54,148 bases of DNA from Acidobacteriota bacterium (GCA_021324935.1 JAJPIE010000002.1:1-54148), one strand, 5' to 3'; positions 30,993 through 41,433 are shown, counted from the stretch's first letter. Notes: generated from the letters alone by a model not told the origin. A program made the numbers and translations.

Positions 30993-32963
30993 ATGGACAA
31001 CAAACAGATTGCGAAGATTTTGCGGGAGACCGCTTCCCTGCTGCAGATTGACGGGGCGATTATCGGGCGCTACCGGAGTTATGAGAAAGCGGCGGAGCTG
31101 ATCGACAGTTTGCCGGAACCGATCGAGAAGCTGGTGGAGACGCCGGAGAAGTTGACGGAGTTGCCGGGGATCGGCGAGCGACTGGTGGAACACCTGACGG
31201 AGATCGTGAAGACGGGAGATTATTCGCTGCGGAAGAAACTGCTGAAGAAATATCCAGAGACGATATTGCAGTTGTTGGATTTGCAGTCGCTGGGGCCGAA
31301 GAAGGTGGCGTTTTTGTGGAGCGAGTTCAAGGCCGGCAGCGTGGAGGACGTGGAGAAGCTGGCGAAGGCCGGCAAACTGCGGGACCTGCCGGGGTTCGGA
31401 GAGAAGAGCGAGCAGAACATTCTGAAAGCGGTGGAGGTATTCAAGAAGTCATCGGGAAGATTTTTGATCAGCCGGGGCGAGGAAGCCGCGAAGGCGATCG
31501 GGAGGTACATCGAGAAGTACGGGAAGCTGGTGGAAAGCGTGACGCCGGCGGGGTCGTTGCGGCGGGGTAAGGAGACGGTGGGGGATTTAGATTTGCTTGT
31601 GACACTTGCGGAAAGTGGCGAGTGGCGAGCGGCGAGTGGCGAGAAAGAGAAAAACAAGAAGGAGAAACCCAAGAGCACCGGCAAGAATGCCGGTGCCACA
31701 CGGCAAGCAGAGGTGGATGAGCTCGCCGCGTACATCCTGAAGTTTCCGGGGATCGACCAGACGCTGGCGCACGGCGAGAACAAGGTGAGTTTTACGCTGG
31801 AGGACGGGCTGCAGGTGGATGTGCGGCTTTTGGAGAAGGAGAATTTCGGAGCGGCGCTGCTGTATTTCACGGGGTCGAAGGAACACAACGTGGCGTTGCG
31901 CGGACGCGCGAATGAGATGGGATGGACGTTAAATGAGTATGAGTTGGCGGAATTAGAAGAAAGTGGCGAGTGGCGAGCGGCGAGTGGCGAGAAAGAGAAG
32001 AAGGAAGCCAAGCATAAGAGCGGACCGAGCAAGCCAGGCGCCCACAAAGAGGAAGAGCGAGTCACTAAGGGAGGTAAGCATATAGCGGGGAGGACGGAGG
32101 AGGAGATTTACGGGAAGTTGAAGCTGGCATGGATTCCGCCGGAGCTGCGGGAGAACACGGGAGAGATCGCGGCGGCGGAAAAGCACAAGCTGCCGAAGTT
32201 GATTGAACTGCGGGACATCAAGGGGGACCTGCAGATGCATACGACGGCGAGCGACGGGAAGAACGCGATCGAAGAGATGGCCGAGGCGGCGCGGGAACTA
32301 GGACACGAGTACATCGCGATCACCGACCATTCGAAGGCGGTGACGGTGGCGAACGGGCTGACCGAGAAACGGATGGAAGAGCACATCAAGCGATTGCACG
32401 GAGCGGACAGAAAGGGATTGGGAATCCGTGTGCTGGCGGGGTCGGAAGTGGATATTTTGAAAGACGGGTCGCTGGACTATTCGGAAGAAATCCTGGAGCA
32501 ACTGGACGTGGTGGTGTGCTCGGTCCATTCGTATTTCAACCTGGACCGGGCGGCGATGACGGAACGGATGCTGGCGGCGATTGAGAATCCGTACACGCAG
32601 ATCATCGGACATCCGACGGGAAGGGTACTGTTGAAGCGGGATCCCATTGATTACGACATGGAAAAGGTGCTGGAAGCATGCGCGAAACACGGCGTGGCGA
32701 TGGAGTGCAATTCGTATCCGGACCGGCTGGATTTGAAGGACGTGTATCTGCGGATGTGCAAGGAAAAGGGCGTGAAGGTGGTGATTTCGACGGACGCGCA
32801 TGTGGCGGGGAATTTGAGTTTCATCCGCTATGGAGTGACGATGGCGCGGCGGGGGTGGTTGGAGAAAAAGGACGTGATCAATACGCTGCCTTGCAAGGAG
32901 TTTCTGGGAGCGCTGCGGGCGAAGCCGGGACAGAAAAGGAAAGTGGCGAGTGGCGAGCGATGA
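30993..32963 (+). CDS. polX: PolX: family X DNA polymerase with helix-hairpin-helix and PHP domains
   Basis: A 656-residue protein, 80 or so longer than typical PolX. N-terminal DNA-binding part: LPGIGERLVEHL and LGPKKVAFLW, then LPGFGEKSEQNILK. The palm has GSLRRGKETVGDLDLLV with two catalytic Asp and a third in GLQVDVRLLE. The C-terminal PHP phosphoesterase has DLQMHTTASDG, ITDHSK, GSEVDIL, SVHSYFN, GHPTGRVLL and STDAH, which supports a 3'-5' exonuclease. Extra length comes from two in-frame inserts encoded by repeats, at 31611-31711 and 31960-32090, both beginning ESGEWRAASGEKEK. It repairs gaps in base-excision repair. Confidence 0.93.
   Translation: MDNKQIAKILRETASLLQIDGAIIGRYRSYEKAAELIDSLPEPIEKLVETPEKLTELPGIGERLVEHLTEIVKTGDYSLRKKLLKKYPETILQLLDLQSLGPKKVAFLWSEFKAGSVEDVEKLAKAGKLRDLPGFGEKSEQNILKAVEVFKKSSGRFLISRGEEAAKAIGRYIEKYGKLVESVTPAGSLRRGKETVGDLDLLVTLAESGEWRAASGEKEKNKKEKPKSTGKNAGATRQAEVDELAAYILKFPGIDQTLAHGENKVSFTLEDGLQVDVRLLEKENFGAALLYFTGSKEHNVALRGRANEMGWTLNEYELAELEESGEWRAASGEKEKKEAKHKSGPSKPGAHKEEERVTKGGKHIAGRTEEEIYGKLKLAWIPPELRENTGEIAAAEKHKLPKLIELRDIKGDLQMHTTASDGKNAIEEMAEAARELGHEYIAITDHSKAVTVANGLTEKRMEEHIKRLHGADRKGLGIRVLAGSEVDILKDGSLDYSEEILEQLDVVVCSVHSYFNLDRAAMTERMLAAIENPYTQIIGHPTGRVLLKRDPIDYDMEKVLEACAKHGVAMECNSYPDRLDLKDVYLRMCKEKGVKVVISTDAHVAGNLSFIRYGVTMARRGWLEKKDVINTLPCKEFLGALRAKPGQKRKVASGER
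31611..31711 (+). repeat. First repeat insert inside polX
   Basis: GTGGCGAGTGGCGAGCGGCG and AGTGGCGAGAAAGAGAAA (family B), then the hairpin GCACCGGCAAGAATGCCGGT plus GCCACA. In frame; encodes about 34 residues inserted in the palm after the metal-binding strand. Confidence 0.75.
31960..32090 (+). repeat. Second repeat insert inside polX
   Basis: A second family B copy (GTGGCGAGTGGCGAGCGGCG) with a variable charged tail. In frame, about 43 residues; it lies between the polymerase and PHP domains. Confidence 0.75.
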
Positions 32964-33215
32964 GTGGCGAGAAGCGAAGAGAGAAAATAACAGACATCGT
33001 GCCGCGAACGCTCCACCGCGCCCTGCAAACGACGCGGGCCTTCGGCCGGTATGAAAGCGGGCTGCCAGGGTCATCGCTCAAGTTCAATTGTTGGTGGCCC
33101 GGTAGAAGAGCACAGCCCCGCGCAGCTGAGGGCAAGCAAGGGGGAGCGCGGAGCAGGGAACATTTTTGGGGAGAGATGCGTTTCTGGTTATAGAACGGGC
33201 AGCGGAGGCCCAGAT
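32964..33215 (+). repeat. Family B and A repeats
   Basis: The end of polX runs into family B sequence, and a divergent family A copy spans 32996-33056 (GTGCCGCGAACGCTCCACCG to CTTCGGCCGGTATGAA). Confidence 0.65.
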
Positions 33216-34157
33216 ATGAGCATGGCGGAACGCATGGGCAAAGCGAGGATGTGGATGAAAACGAGGGGTTTGAGGAGGGCGAACGGGAACGTTGAGGCGA
33301 GGGCCGGATTGGCTGGATGGGCCAGCGTGGCGCTGGCTGGGGCAATCCTCGTGGCGCCGACAGGGGCGCGGGCGGATGAGGTGGTGAAGACATTCGCGGT
33401 GACGGGACATGCACAGGTGCACGTGTTGACGGATGATGGTGCGGTGCGCGTGTCAACGGGTGATGTGCAGCAGGTGGAAGTGCGAGTTGTGTACACGGGA
33501 TACAAGCTGGACCGGGATTTGCGGGTGGATGCAACGCAAACGGGAAATTCGGTGGAAGTTGTGGCGAAGACGGGAACAGGGAGCTGGTTTAGTTTTGGCG
33601 TGCGGCATACGAGCTTGCGGGTGGAAGTGCACATGCCGAAGGACGCGGATTTGACGGTGAACACGGGAGACGGGCCGGTGGAAGCGGATTCGATCACGGG
33701 AAACCTGGATGTGCAGACCGGCGACGGGCACATCACCGTGCAGGGAGCGAAGGGGAATATCCGGCTGAAGTCGGGAGACGGACACATCGAGGGCCAGGGG
33801 CTGGATGGGCGCGCGGACATCAACACGGGCGACGGGCACGTGAACATTCAAGGACGGTTTGACGCGCTGAATATCCGGACGGGAGACGGAAGCGTGACGG
33901 CGCGGGCGGAGAAGGGGTCGACGGTGAGCTCGAGCTGGAACATTCACACGGGGGATGGAAGCGTGGATCTGGAGTTGCCGGGAGAGATGCAGGCGAATCT
34001 GGATGCGAGCACGCATGACGGAAGAATCAGCCTGGGGATTCCGGTGATGGTGGAGGGGACGTTCAGTTCGACGAAGATTTTTGGGAAGATGAACGGCGGC
34101 GGGCAGGCGATTATCGTGCGGACGGGGGATGGATCGATCCGGCTCAATAAGGTTTAG
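33216..34157 (+). CDS. Secreted DUF4097-type adhesin-like protein
   Basis: A 313-residue protein. I start at 33216, with GCGGAGG upstream. After a basic stretch, residues 30-52 form a signal peptide (GWASVALAGAILVAPTGARA). The mature part is a repetitive beta structure: the motif TGDG recurs about every 20-25 residues from residue 146 on (NTGDGPV, QTGDGHI, NTGDGHV, RTGDGSV, HTGDGSV, RTGDGSI), with SGDG and THDG variants. This is a right-handed parallel beta-helix of the DUF4097 family. Its role is not established; it is likely periplasmic. No partner gene is visible. Confidence 0.85.
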   Translation: MSMAERMGKARMWMKTRGLRRANGNVEARAGLAGWASVALAGAILVAPTGARADEVVKTFAVTGHAQVHVLTDDGAVRVSTGDVQQVEVRVVYTGYKLDRDLRVDATQTGNSVEVVAKTGTGSWFSFGVRHTSLRVEVHMPKDADLTVNTGDGPVEADSITGNLDVQTGDGHITVQGAKGNIRLKSGDGHIEGQGLDGRADINTGDGHVNIQGRFDALNIRTGDGSVTARAEKGSTVSSSWNIHTGDGSVDLELPGEMQANLDASTHDGRISLGIPVMVEGTFSSTKIFGKMNGGGQAIIVRTGDGSIRLNKV

Positions 34158-34543
34158 GTTGAGAGAATGGGGAGAAGTAATCCGTAATCAGCAAAAGAGC
34201 GAGCGGATAACAGATAGCAGCGAGCAGGAAACGGAGTCCTGCCCGCTGTTTTGTTCATGGGACGTCGTGCAGACCGTGCCTCGATCCCTCCGCTGCGGCC
34301 CGCAACTGTCGCGGGCGGGCCTCCGGTCGGGATGACACTTCGCCACATTTTCGACCGTGAAGAACAACAAGGGGGTAATAGGAAGAAGGTTGTAGGACGA
34401 AAGAGCAAGGTGGGGGCAGGGAGAGACAGGCGTGTCCGTATGTCGCCGCAATGGTGGGCGGAGTGGTTCGTAAGGTATTGAAAACAAAGGCAGGGAGATG
34501 GCAGCGGGGTTGCAGGGTAAGGAGGCGTTTGGAGGATAACTCC
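34158..34543 (+). repeat. Gap with family A repeat
   Basis: A 386-base gap. Family A spans 34266-34337 (CGTGCCTCGATCCCTCCGCT to CGGTCGGGATGACA). A 'agcgagcggataacag' element lies at 34195-34225. Confidence 0.65.
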
Positions 34544-34633
34544 GTGATGGTGATGCTCCTGACCTTAGCGGTGTTCGGGTTGTTTGTGTTTTCGATTGTG
34601 AGCGGGTATTTGTCGGAACGGCGCCGGTCCTGA
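34544..34633 (+). CDS. Possible 29-residue single-pass membrane protein
   Basis: Starts GTGATGGTGATG; GGAGGA lies 7 bases upstream. One hydrophobic segment (MLLTLAVFGLFVFSIVSGY) ends with a positive tail (LSERRRS), so its C-terminus is cytosolic. Very short; it may be a real microprotein or a fortuitous frame. Isolated, between repeats. Confidence 0.35.
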   Translation: MMVMLLTLAVFGLFVFSIVSGYLSERRRS

Positions 34634-34885
34634 CGCTGATTTTTTCATAAGAAAAGTCGAGCGAGTTCCCTGCCCTTGGCGGTGGTGTGGGTGCCTGGGC
34701 AAAGTGGCGAGCGACGAGAACGCGGAAGAAGAAAATAGGATTGAACGCAGAGACGCGGAGGGCGCAGAGAAGAATCGTAGGAAGGTTGTGACGCGATTAT
34801 AGAAGCGAGAGGGTGGCGGGTCTAAAGTCCGGCCAGCACATTGGGCGGAGGACGGAGGGGGCCACATGAAGAGAACGGGGAAGGG
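34634..34885 (+). repeat. Family B, C and hairpin repeats
   Basis: Family B fragment at 34700-34718, family C at 34741-34770 (ACGCAGAGACGCGGAGG), and a GTAG-class hairpin at 34809-34841 (GTGGCGGG, TCTAAAGT, CCGGCCAGCACA). Confidence 0.65.
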
Positions 34886-36613
34886 CTAGTGAGCGGACTG
34901 CGGGAGGGAGAAGGTGAGGAGGGTGGTGCCGGAGGAGATGGAGACGTACTGGCGGCCATCCAGGGAAAAGGTGATGGGGGCGGCGTAGATGGCGGCGCCG
35001 GTCTGGATATGCCAGAGGGGCTGGCCTGTGCTGGAGTCGAGGGCGATGAAGTTGCCGTCGAGATCGCCGGTGAAGACGAGATGACCGGCGGTGGAGAGAT
35101 TACCGGCCCAGGTGGCGGAGAATTCCTTGTACTCCCAGCGAATGTCGCCGGTTATGGGATCGATGGCGCGAACGGCACCCCAATCTTTTTGCTTCGACGA
35201 AGGAATATACATGCTGCCGAGAAAGAGGCGGCCTTCGACGTATTGTTGGGGATGAGTGTAGAAGACATCACACTGCTCGCGAGCGGAAACGTAGAAGAGG
35301 CCGGTTTGCGGACTGTAGGAAGGAGCCATCCAATTAGTGGCGCCGGCGGCACCGGGACAGGTGAGCACACCTTTTTCTTCGCCGGGATCGGGATTGGGAA
35401 GAAGAACGGGGCGACCGGAAGGATCGATGGATTTTGCCCAGGTTTGTTTGGCGAAGGGCTTGGCGAAAAGAAATTTGCCGTTGGTGCGATCGAGAACGTA
35501 GAAGAAGCCATTGCGATTGGCGTGAAGGAGAAGCTTGCGGGGCTGGGCGTCGAGTTCGGCGTCGAGGAGGACGGGAGTTTCAGTGGCGTCCCAATCGTGG
35601 AGATCGAAAGGCGTGAATTGGAAATACCACTGGAGCTTTCCGGTGTCGGGATTGAGAGCAAGGATGGAGTTGGAATAGAGGTCGTCGCCCTTGCGGCCGG
35701 AGCCATCGTCGGAGGGTGAAGGATTGCCGGTGGGCCAATAGAGCAGATTGAGCTGGGGGTCGTAGGTGCCGGTGACCCAGGCGGGAGCGCCACCGCGAGC
35801 GGCGGCTTCGGGAGAGCCCCAGGAATCGCCGCCGGGCTCACCTGGTGCGGGAATGGTGTAGAAGCGCCAGGCGCGCTTGCCGGTGGCGACGTCGTAGGCG
35901 TCGATGAAGCCGCGGATGCCGTATTCCCCGCCGGAGACGCCGACGATGACTTTGTCTTTCACGATGAGAGGCGCGACGGTGAAGGCGTACCCCTGCGCGT
36001 AGTCGGCGGCCTGCACATCCCAAAGAACATTGCCGGTGGCGGAATCGAGCGCGACGACGTGTGCGTCGAGGGTGGCGAGGAAGAGGCGGGAGCCGAGAAT
36101 GGCGAAGCCACGGTTGGAATGTCCACAGCAGGCGCGGAGTTTTTCGGGAAGAGTGCGCTTGTAGGACCAGAGGCGGCGGCCGGTGCGGGCATCGAGAGCA
36201 AAGGCGAGATTTTCGGGGGCGGTAACGTACATGATGCCGTCGACGACGAGGGGCGTGTTTTCGAAGAAGCCGGGCGTGGCGGTCTGGAAGATCCATTGAG
36301 CGGTGAGCTGCGAGACATTGTCGCGATTGATTTGGGAAAGAGAGCTGAAGCGATGGCCGTCGTAAGTGGCGGAGTATTGGAGCCAGTTGTTTGGAGTGTC
36401 GGAGGAGTGGAGGAGCTGATCGTTGGTGACCTGGGCAAGCGAAGCGGTTGGCGAGATTAGGAGGTAGAGGAAGTAAAGGAGGTTAAGGAAGCAAAGGAAC
36501 GGAGAAGGAGGGCGGCGGCCTCCGGGAAAGAATCCGCCGAGACGAAACGGTCGCACAGGCAGGAATGCCGGTGCAAGAAAGAAGCAGAGCGAAGAAGGGC
36601 GGAGGCGGGTCAC
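34886..36613 (-). CDS. PQQ-dependent dehydrogenase (quinoprotein beta-propeller)
   Basis: A 575-residue exported protein with a long atypical N-terminus. The body is an eight-bladed PQQ propeller: blades such as LFLATLDAHVVALDSATGNV and VIVGVSGGEYGIRGFIDAYD. The vicinal disulfide Cys-Cys (ACCGHSNRG), GDSWGSPEAA and the catalytic DLHDWDATETPVL mark a PQQ alcohol/sugar dehydrogenase. It needs a c-type electron acceptor; the adjacent upstream gene encodes one. The start is GTG at 36613 and overlaps the cytochrome stop by 4 bases. The first 60 residues include FLPVRPF and CFLNLLYFLYLLI, translated from repeats; the true signal peptide probably begins later. Confidence 0.88.
   Translation of the reverse strand: MTRLRPSSLCFFLAPAFLPVRPFRLGGFFPGGRRPPSPFLCFLNLLYFLYLLISPTASLAQVTNDQLLHSSDTPNNWLQYSATYDGHRFSSLSQINRDNVSQLTAQWIFQTATPGFFENTPLVVDGIMYVTAPENLAFALDARTGRRLWSYKRTLPEKLRACCGHSNRGFAILGSRLFLATLDAHVVALDSATGNVLWDVQAADYAQGYAFTVAPLIVKDKVIVGVSGGEYGIRGFIDAYDVATGKRAWRFYTIPAPGEPGGDSWGSPEAAARGGAPAWVTGTYDPQLNLLYWPTGNPSPSDDGSGRKGDDLYSNSILALNPDTGKLQWYFQFTPFDLHDWDATETPVLLDAELDAQPRKLLLHANRNGFFYVLDRTNGKFLFAKPFAKQTWAKSIDPSGRPVLLPNPDPGEEKGVLTCPGAAGATNWMAPSYSPQTGLFYVSAREQCDVFYTHPQQYVEGRLFLGSMYIPSSKQKDWGAVRAIDPITGDIRWEYKEFSATWAGNLSTAGHLVFTGDLDGNFIALDSSTGQPLWHIQTGAAIYAAPITFSLDGRQYVSISSGTTLLTFSLPQSAH
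36455..36580 (+). repeat. Repeats in the 5' end of the PQQ-dehydrogenase gene
   Basis: Family G (GGAAGTAAAGGAGGTTAAGG and more) at 36463-36500 and the hairpin GCACAGGCAGGAATGCCGGT at 36553-36577. Read from the minus strand they encode the odd N-terminal residues. Confidence 0.65.
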
Positions 36614-37434
36614 TTGGAGTCTCCCCGGAGCGAGGTGAGGTAGGCGACGAGGTCGTTGAGCTGGGAGTCGGAGAGTTGCTGCGGGGCGTAGGCCGGCATG
36701 GGAGAGCGGTGTTCGTGGACGATGGACTGAAGTTCGGATTTGGACCAGGAGTGGATTTTTTCGCGGTCGTCCATGAATTGCAGGGAAAAGGAGTCTTCGT
36801 TGAGGATCACGCCGGAAAAGCGAGTTCCCTGACGAGTGGTGACGGTGACTAGTTCGTAGGTGGTGGCAACGCTGCCGAAATCGAGCGGGACGAAACGCTC
36901 GGTGAGTTCCGCGTCGGGATTGCGGATGGACTCGATGAGAAACTCGGGCGGGCGAGAGGCGCCGATGCGGGAGAGTTCGGGGCCGAGGCGTCCGCCCTGG
37001 CCAAAGACCATGTGACAGCGGGAGCAGTAGGCTTCGCCGAAGAAGAGTTTGCGGCCGGCTTCGGGACTGCCGGTGATTGGAGCGGAGGCGGGTTTCTGGA
37101 GGCTGCGCAGGTAGGCGATGACTTCGCGGGCTTCGGATTCCTCGAGGTCATTGGCGGGCATGGCGGTGCCGGGGATGCCGTGAAGGATGTTGTTGAGGAG
37201 CGCATCGTCGGAATCACCGTGGGAGAGATGGCCGGAGATGAGGCTGGGGGCGCGGAAGCCACCGTCGGCGTGGATACCGTGGCAATAGGAGCAAGCGACG
37301 CGGAAGGTGGATTTGCCGTTGGCGATGGATTGTGTAGAAGGGGCGGACGAGCCGCCCTTCGAAGCTTGCGAGAAAAGAGGAGGAGAGAGAAACAGAGAAA
37401 GCGCGCAGATTGCAACTTGATGGAGTTTCACCAA
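36610..37434 (-). CDS. Two-haem cytochrome c partner of the PQQ dehydrogenase
   Basis: A 274-residue secreted protein. Residues 1-23 are a signal peptide (ICALSLFLSPPLF). Domain 1 (about 35-115) has the haem motif CSYCH and axial Met in PGTAMPAND; domain 2 (about 125-272) has CSRCH and, near the end, PMPAYAPQQLSDSQLNDLVAYL. Both are class I cytochromes of the kind that serve PQQ dehydrogenases. The start is TTG or the following GTG at 37434/37431, after GAGG. Its stop overlaps the next gene's start by 4 bases, so the pair is translationally coupled. Confidence 0.85.
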   Translation of the reverse strand: MVKLHQVAICALSLFLSPPLFSQASKGGSSAPSTQSIANGKSTFRVACSYCHGIHADGGFRAPSLISGHLSHGDSDDALLNNILHGIPGTAMPANDLEESEAREVIAYLRSLQKPASAPITGSPEAGRKLFFGEAYCSRCHMVFGQGGRLGPELSRIGASRPPEFLIESIRNPDAELTERFVPLDFGSVATTYELVTVTTRQGTRFSGVILNEDSFSLQFMDDREKIHSWSKSELQSIVHEHRSPMPAYAPQQLSDSQLNDLVAYLTSLRGDSK

Positions 37435-37470
37435 TGGGTCCGCCTCGAAGAAGTGAGTGAGAGTATACCG

Positions 37471-37818
37471 CTATTTGGCGTTGGAGTGGGCCTGGACGGC
37501 ATCCATCGCGCGGAGGGAATAGATCAAGGCGGCTCCGGCATTCATGGCCATGGCGACGCCGAGGGCTTCGGAAATTTCTTCGCGAGTGGCGCCGGCTTTG
37601 AGAGCAGCGTCGGTGTGGAAGGTGATGCAACCGTCGCAGCGGGTGGTAACGGCAACGGCGATGGAGATGAGCTGACGCATTTTTTCGCCGAGATGTGAGT
37701 GCTCCTTGTTGGCGTTGGAAAGGGTTTGATAGCCCTTGAGGGAATCGGGAGTAAGTTTGGCGAAGTCTGGGATGGATTTGGTGAGTTCGTTTTTGTAGGT
37801 GGTCCAGTCGAATAGCAT
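37471..37818 (-). CDS. AhpD/carboxymuconolactone decarboxylase-family protein
   Basis: A 115-residue protein. The core motif VAVTTRCDGCITFHTDAALK supplies the CxxC pair and nearby His of AhpD-like proteins, followed by GATREEISEALGVAMAMN. Members reduce peroxiredoxins or act as small oxidoreductases; others are decarboxylases. AGGAG precedes the ATG. It lies just before the cytochrome/PQQ genes on the same strand and may be in their operon; whether it is their partner is unknown. Confidence 0.8.
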   Translation of the reverse strand: MLFDWTTYKNELTKSIPDFAKLTPDSLKGYQTLSNANKEHSHLGEKMRQLISIAVAVTTRCDGCITFHTDAALKAGATREEISEALGVAMAMNAGAALIYSLRAMDAVQAHSNAK

Positions 37819-38068
37819 GAGGGTCTCCTATCGGAAGATGAGTGGCAAAGCCTGGGGATTATACGACAGAGACAGCTCAAGGCGATTGGCAACCGGTGGA
37901 AAAGCCGGAAGGAGACCGAACGCAGAGACGCAGTGGATGGAGGTGGGCAAGGCAGGCGGAGAGGCGGCCTGAGGAGAAAGTTCCCGCTTCGCGGATCGAT
38001 GGTGCTTAGCGGTTGGGAAGGCCTCCGGCCTGAAGGACTGAGCTACAGGAGGAGGCGTAGAACCGCTC
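37819..38068 (+). repeat. Family C and GTAG-hairpin repeats
   Basis: Family C fragment at 37918-37935, hairpins at 38008-38041 (GGCCTCCGGCCTGAAGG region, then GAGCTACAGG) and 38047-38073 (GGAGGCG, TAGAA, CCGCTCCTACA). Confidence 0.6.
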
Positions 38069-38560
38069 CTACAGGCGGAGGGACATGAGGATTTCGTCGG
38101 AATACTGGTTGTTTTGTTTGAGGGAGCGGGATTCGAGGCCGTATTGGGTGAAGCCAAAGGATTGGTAGAGGCGGATGGCGGGGGTGTTGGTGCTGACGAC
38201 GGAGAGCTGGAGTTGCTCGACGCGGGTGCGGGCGGCGTCGATGACGGCCTGTACGAGGAGACGCGATGCACCGGTGCGGCGATGCGAAGGACGGACGTAC
38301 ATGGCACGAAGCCAACCTTTGTGGGAGTCCTTAGCGCCGGTGAATTGGCCAAAAGCGGCGATGCCGACGATGTGCGGGCCATCGAAGGCACCGAAGATTT
38401 GGGAATTGGCGAGCCAGCCCGCGTATTTTTCGAGAGGGGCGGATTGTTCGGATTCGTAGGTGCTGCCGAAGGCTTCGGGGTTGAGACGGAGTCCTTCGAG
38501 ACGAATTTCGCGCATGGATTCAAGATCCGAGGGACCGAGTTGGCGGACGGTGAAGGACAT
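38069..38560 (-). CDS. GNAT-family N-acetyltransferase
   Basis: A 163-residue acetyltransferase. The N-terminus MSFTVRQLGPSDLESMREIR is typical; the acetyl-CoA loop is KGWLRAMYVRPSHRRTGASR, followed by LVQAVIDAAR. It ends with YQSFGFTQYGLESRSLK. RimJ/RimL-like enzymes acetylate amino groups of small molecules or proteins; the target here is unknown. Alone between repeats. Confidence 0.88.
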   Translation of the reverse strand: MSFTVRQLGPSDLESMREIRLEGLRLNPEAFGSTYESEQSAPLEKYAGWLANSQIFGAFDGPHIVGIAAFGQFTGAKDSHKGWLRAMYVRPSHRRTGASRLLVQAVIDAARTRVEQLQLSVVSTNTPAIRLYQSFGFTQYGLESRSLKQNNQYSDEILMSLRL

Positions 38561-38882
38561 AAATTATAGATAGCTTAGACGGCGGAGGAAGGCAACGGGG
38601 GCGGAGGATTTCGAGGGAGAGAGGCGGTGTGATATTGTCTTTGGTTCGGTGAGGAGTGGGAAAGAAGCGAGAAGGCAAACACCGAAACGCGCAGAAGAGC
38701 CAGACAGGGATGATCGGTTGGCACGATCCCTCCACTGCGCGGCCCAACCCGCCAGAAGCTGGCGCGCAAGAGAAATCGGGCCGCTCCGGTCGGGATGACA
38801 AACGAGAAGAAAAAACCACAGAGCGAGCAGGAAGCGCTCGCCCTGCGCTACAAGACTTGAAGTGGGTTACGGGAGACCTGAC
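38561..38882 (+). repeat. Gap with family A and hairpin
   Basis: A 322-base gap before icd. Family A spans 38713-38800; a GTAG-class hairpin at 38822-38852 (GAGCG, AGGAAGC, GCTC then CTGCGCTACA). Confidence 0.7.
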
Positions 38883-40304
<1,422 letters not shown>

Positions 40305-40491
40305 AAGAGGAAGGAATGAAGGTAAAGATGCAAGAGTGAAGAGGGGTTGCGGCTTTCGAACGTAAGACCCGCCCTTACAGCCCAAGGGTGGGGCACCCTT
40401 AAGATCATTTGGTGGAAGCCGCAACTAGGGCGCGCGCTGTTTGCGGATATCCAGCGGGGATTTGCGTGATCTTTCAAAACGAGGAGAGACA
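40305..40491 (+). repeat. Family F repeat between icd and mdh
   Basis: Family F at about 40345-40425: CGAACGTAAGACCCGCCCTT, then GGTGGGGCACCCTTAAGATC. Confidence 0.65.
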
Positions 40492-41433
40492 ATGAGCAGG
40501 AAGAAGGTGACGGTGGTGGGCGGTGGGTTCGTGGGATCGACGACGGCGCAGCGGATCGTGGACATGGAGCTGGCCGACGTGGTGTTGACGGATATTCTGG
40601 ACGGGCCGCCGGCGGGCAAGGCGCTGGACATGGTGGAATCTTCGCCGATTACGAAGACGGACGCGTTTGCGCGCGGGATTTCGACGGCGAACGGAGATTA
40701 CAGCGCGACGGCGGGGAGCGACGTGGTGGTGATCACGGCGGGCTTTCCGCGGAAGCCGGGGATGAGCCGCGACGACCTGCTGAAGGCGAACTACGACGTG
40801 GTGAAAGCGGTGGTGGAGCAGATCGTGAAGCACTCACCGAACTGCATCATCATCATCGTAACCAATCCGCTGGACGCGATGGCGCAGGCGGCGTTTCGCG
40901 TGAGCGGATTCCCGAAGAACCGCGTGCTGGGGATGGCGGGAGTGCTGGATTCGGCGCGGATGAGCGCGTTTGTGGCAATGGAGTGCAAGGTGAGCGTGGA
41001 GAACGTGCACTCATTTGTGCTGGGCGGGCACGGGGACGACATGGTGCCGCTGCCGCGGTATTCGACGGTGGCGGGGATTCCGCTGCCGGATTTGCTGCCG
41101 AAGGAAAAGATCGACGCAATCGTTGACCGCACCCGGAAGGGCGGGGCGGAGATCGTGAATTTGCTGAAGACCGGGTCGGCATATTACGCGCCGTCGGCGG
41201 CGGCGGTGGAGATGGTGGAAGCGATTCTGAAGGACAAGAAAAAGATTCTGCCATGCGCGGTGTATCTGGAGGGCGAGTACGGGATCAAGGGATTGTTTGT
41301 GGGCGTGCCGGTGAAGCTGGGATCGCGAGGCGCAGAGGAAATTATCCAGATCAAGCTGACGGGGGAGGAGAATGCGGCGCTGCAGAAGAGCGCGGGGAGC
41401 GTGAAGGAGTTGGTGACGGTCCTGGGGATTTGA
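40492..41433 (+). CDS. mdh: Malate dehydrogenase
   Basis: A 313-residue lactate/malate dehydrogenase-fold enzyme. Residues 5-12 are the NAD-binding VVGGGFVGS loop, followed by substrate-binding [17 protein letters not shown] (the double-Arg signature of malate dehydrogenase rather than lactate dehydrogenase), [13 protein letters not shown] and the catalytic His in [25 protein letters not shown] precedes the ATG. Together with icd and the sdh genes at the end of the window it forms part of the TCA cycle. Confidence 0.95.
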   Translation: MSRKKVTVVGGGFVGSTTAQRIVDMELADVVLTDILDGPPAGKALDMVESSPITKTDAFARGISTANGDYSATAGSDVVVITAGFPRKPGMSRDDLLKANYDVVKAVVEQIVKHSPNCIIIIVTNPLDAMAQAAFRVSGFPKNRVLGMAGVLDSARMSAFVAMECKVSVENVHSFVLGGHGDDMVPLPRYSTVAGIPLPDLLPKEKIDAIVDRTRKGGAEIVNLLKTGSAYYAPSAAAVEMVEAILKDKKKILPCAVYLEGEYGIKGLFVGVPVKLGSRGAEEIIQIKLTGEENAALQKSAGSVKELVTVLGI

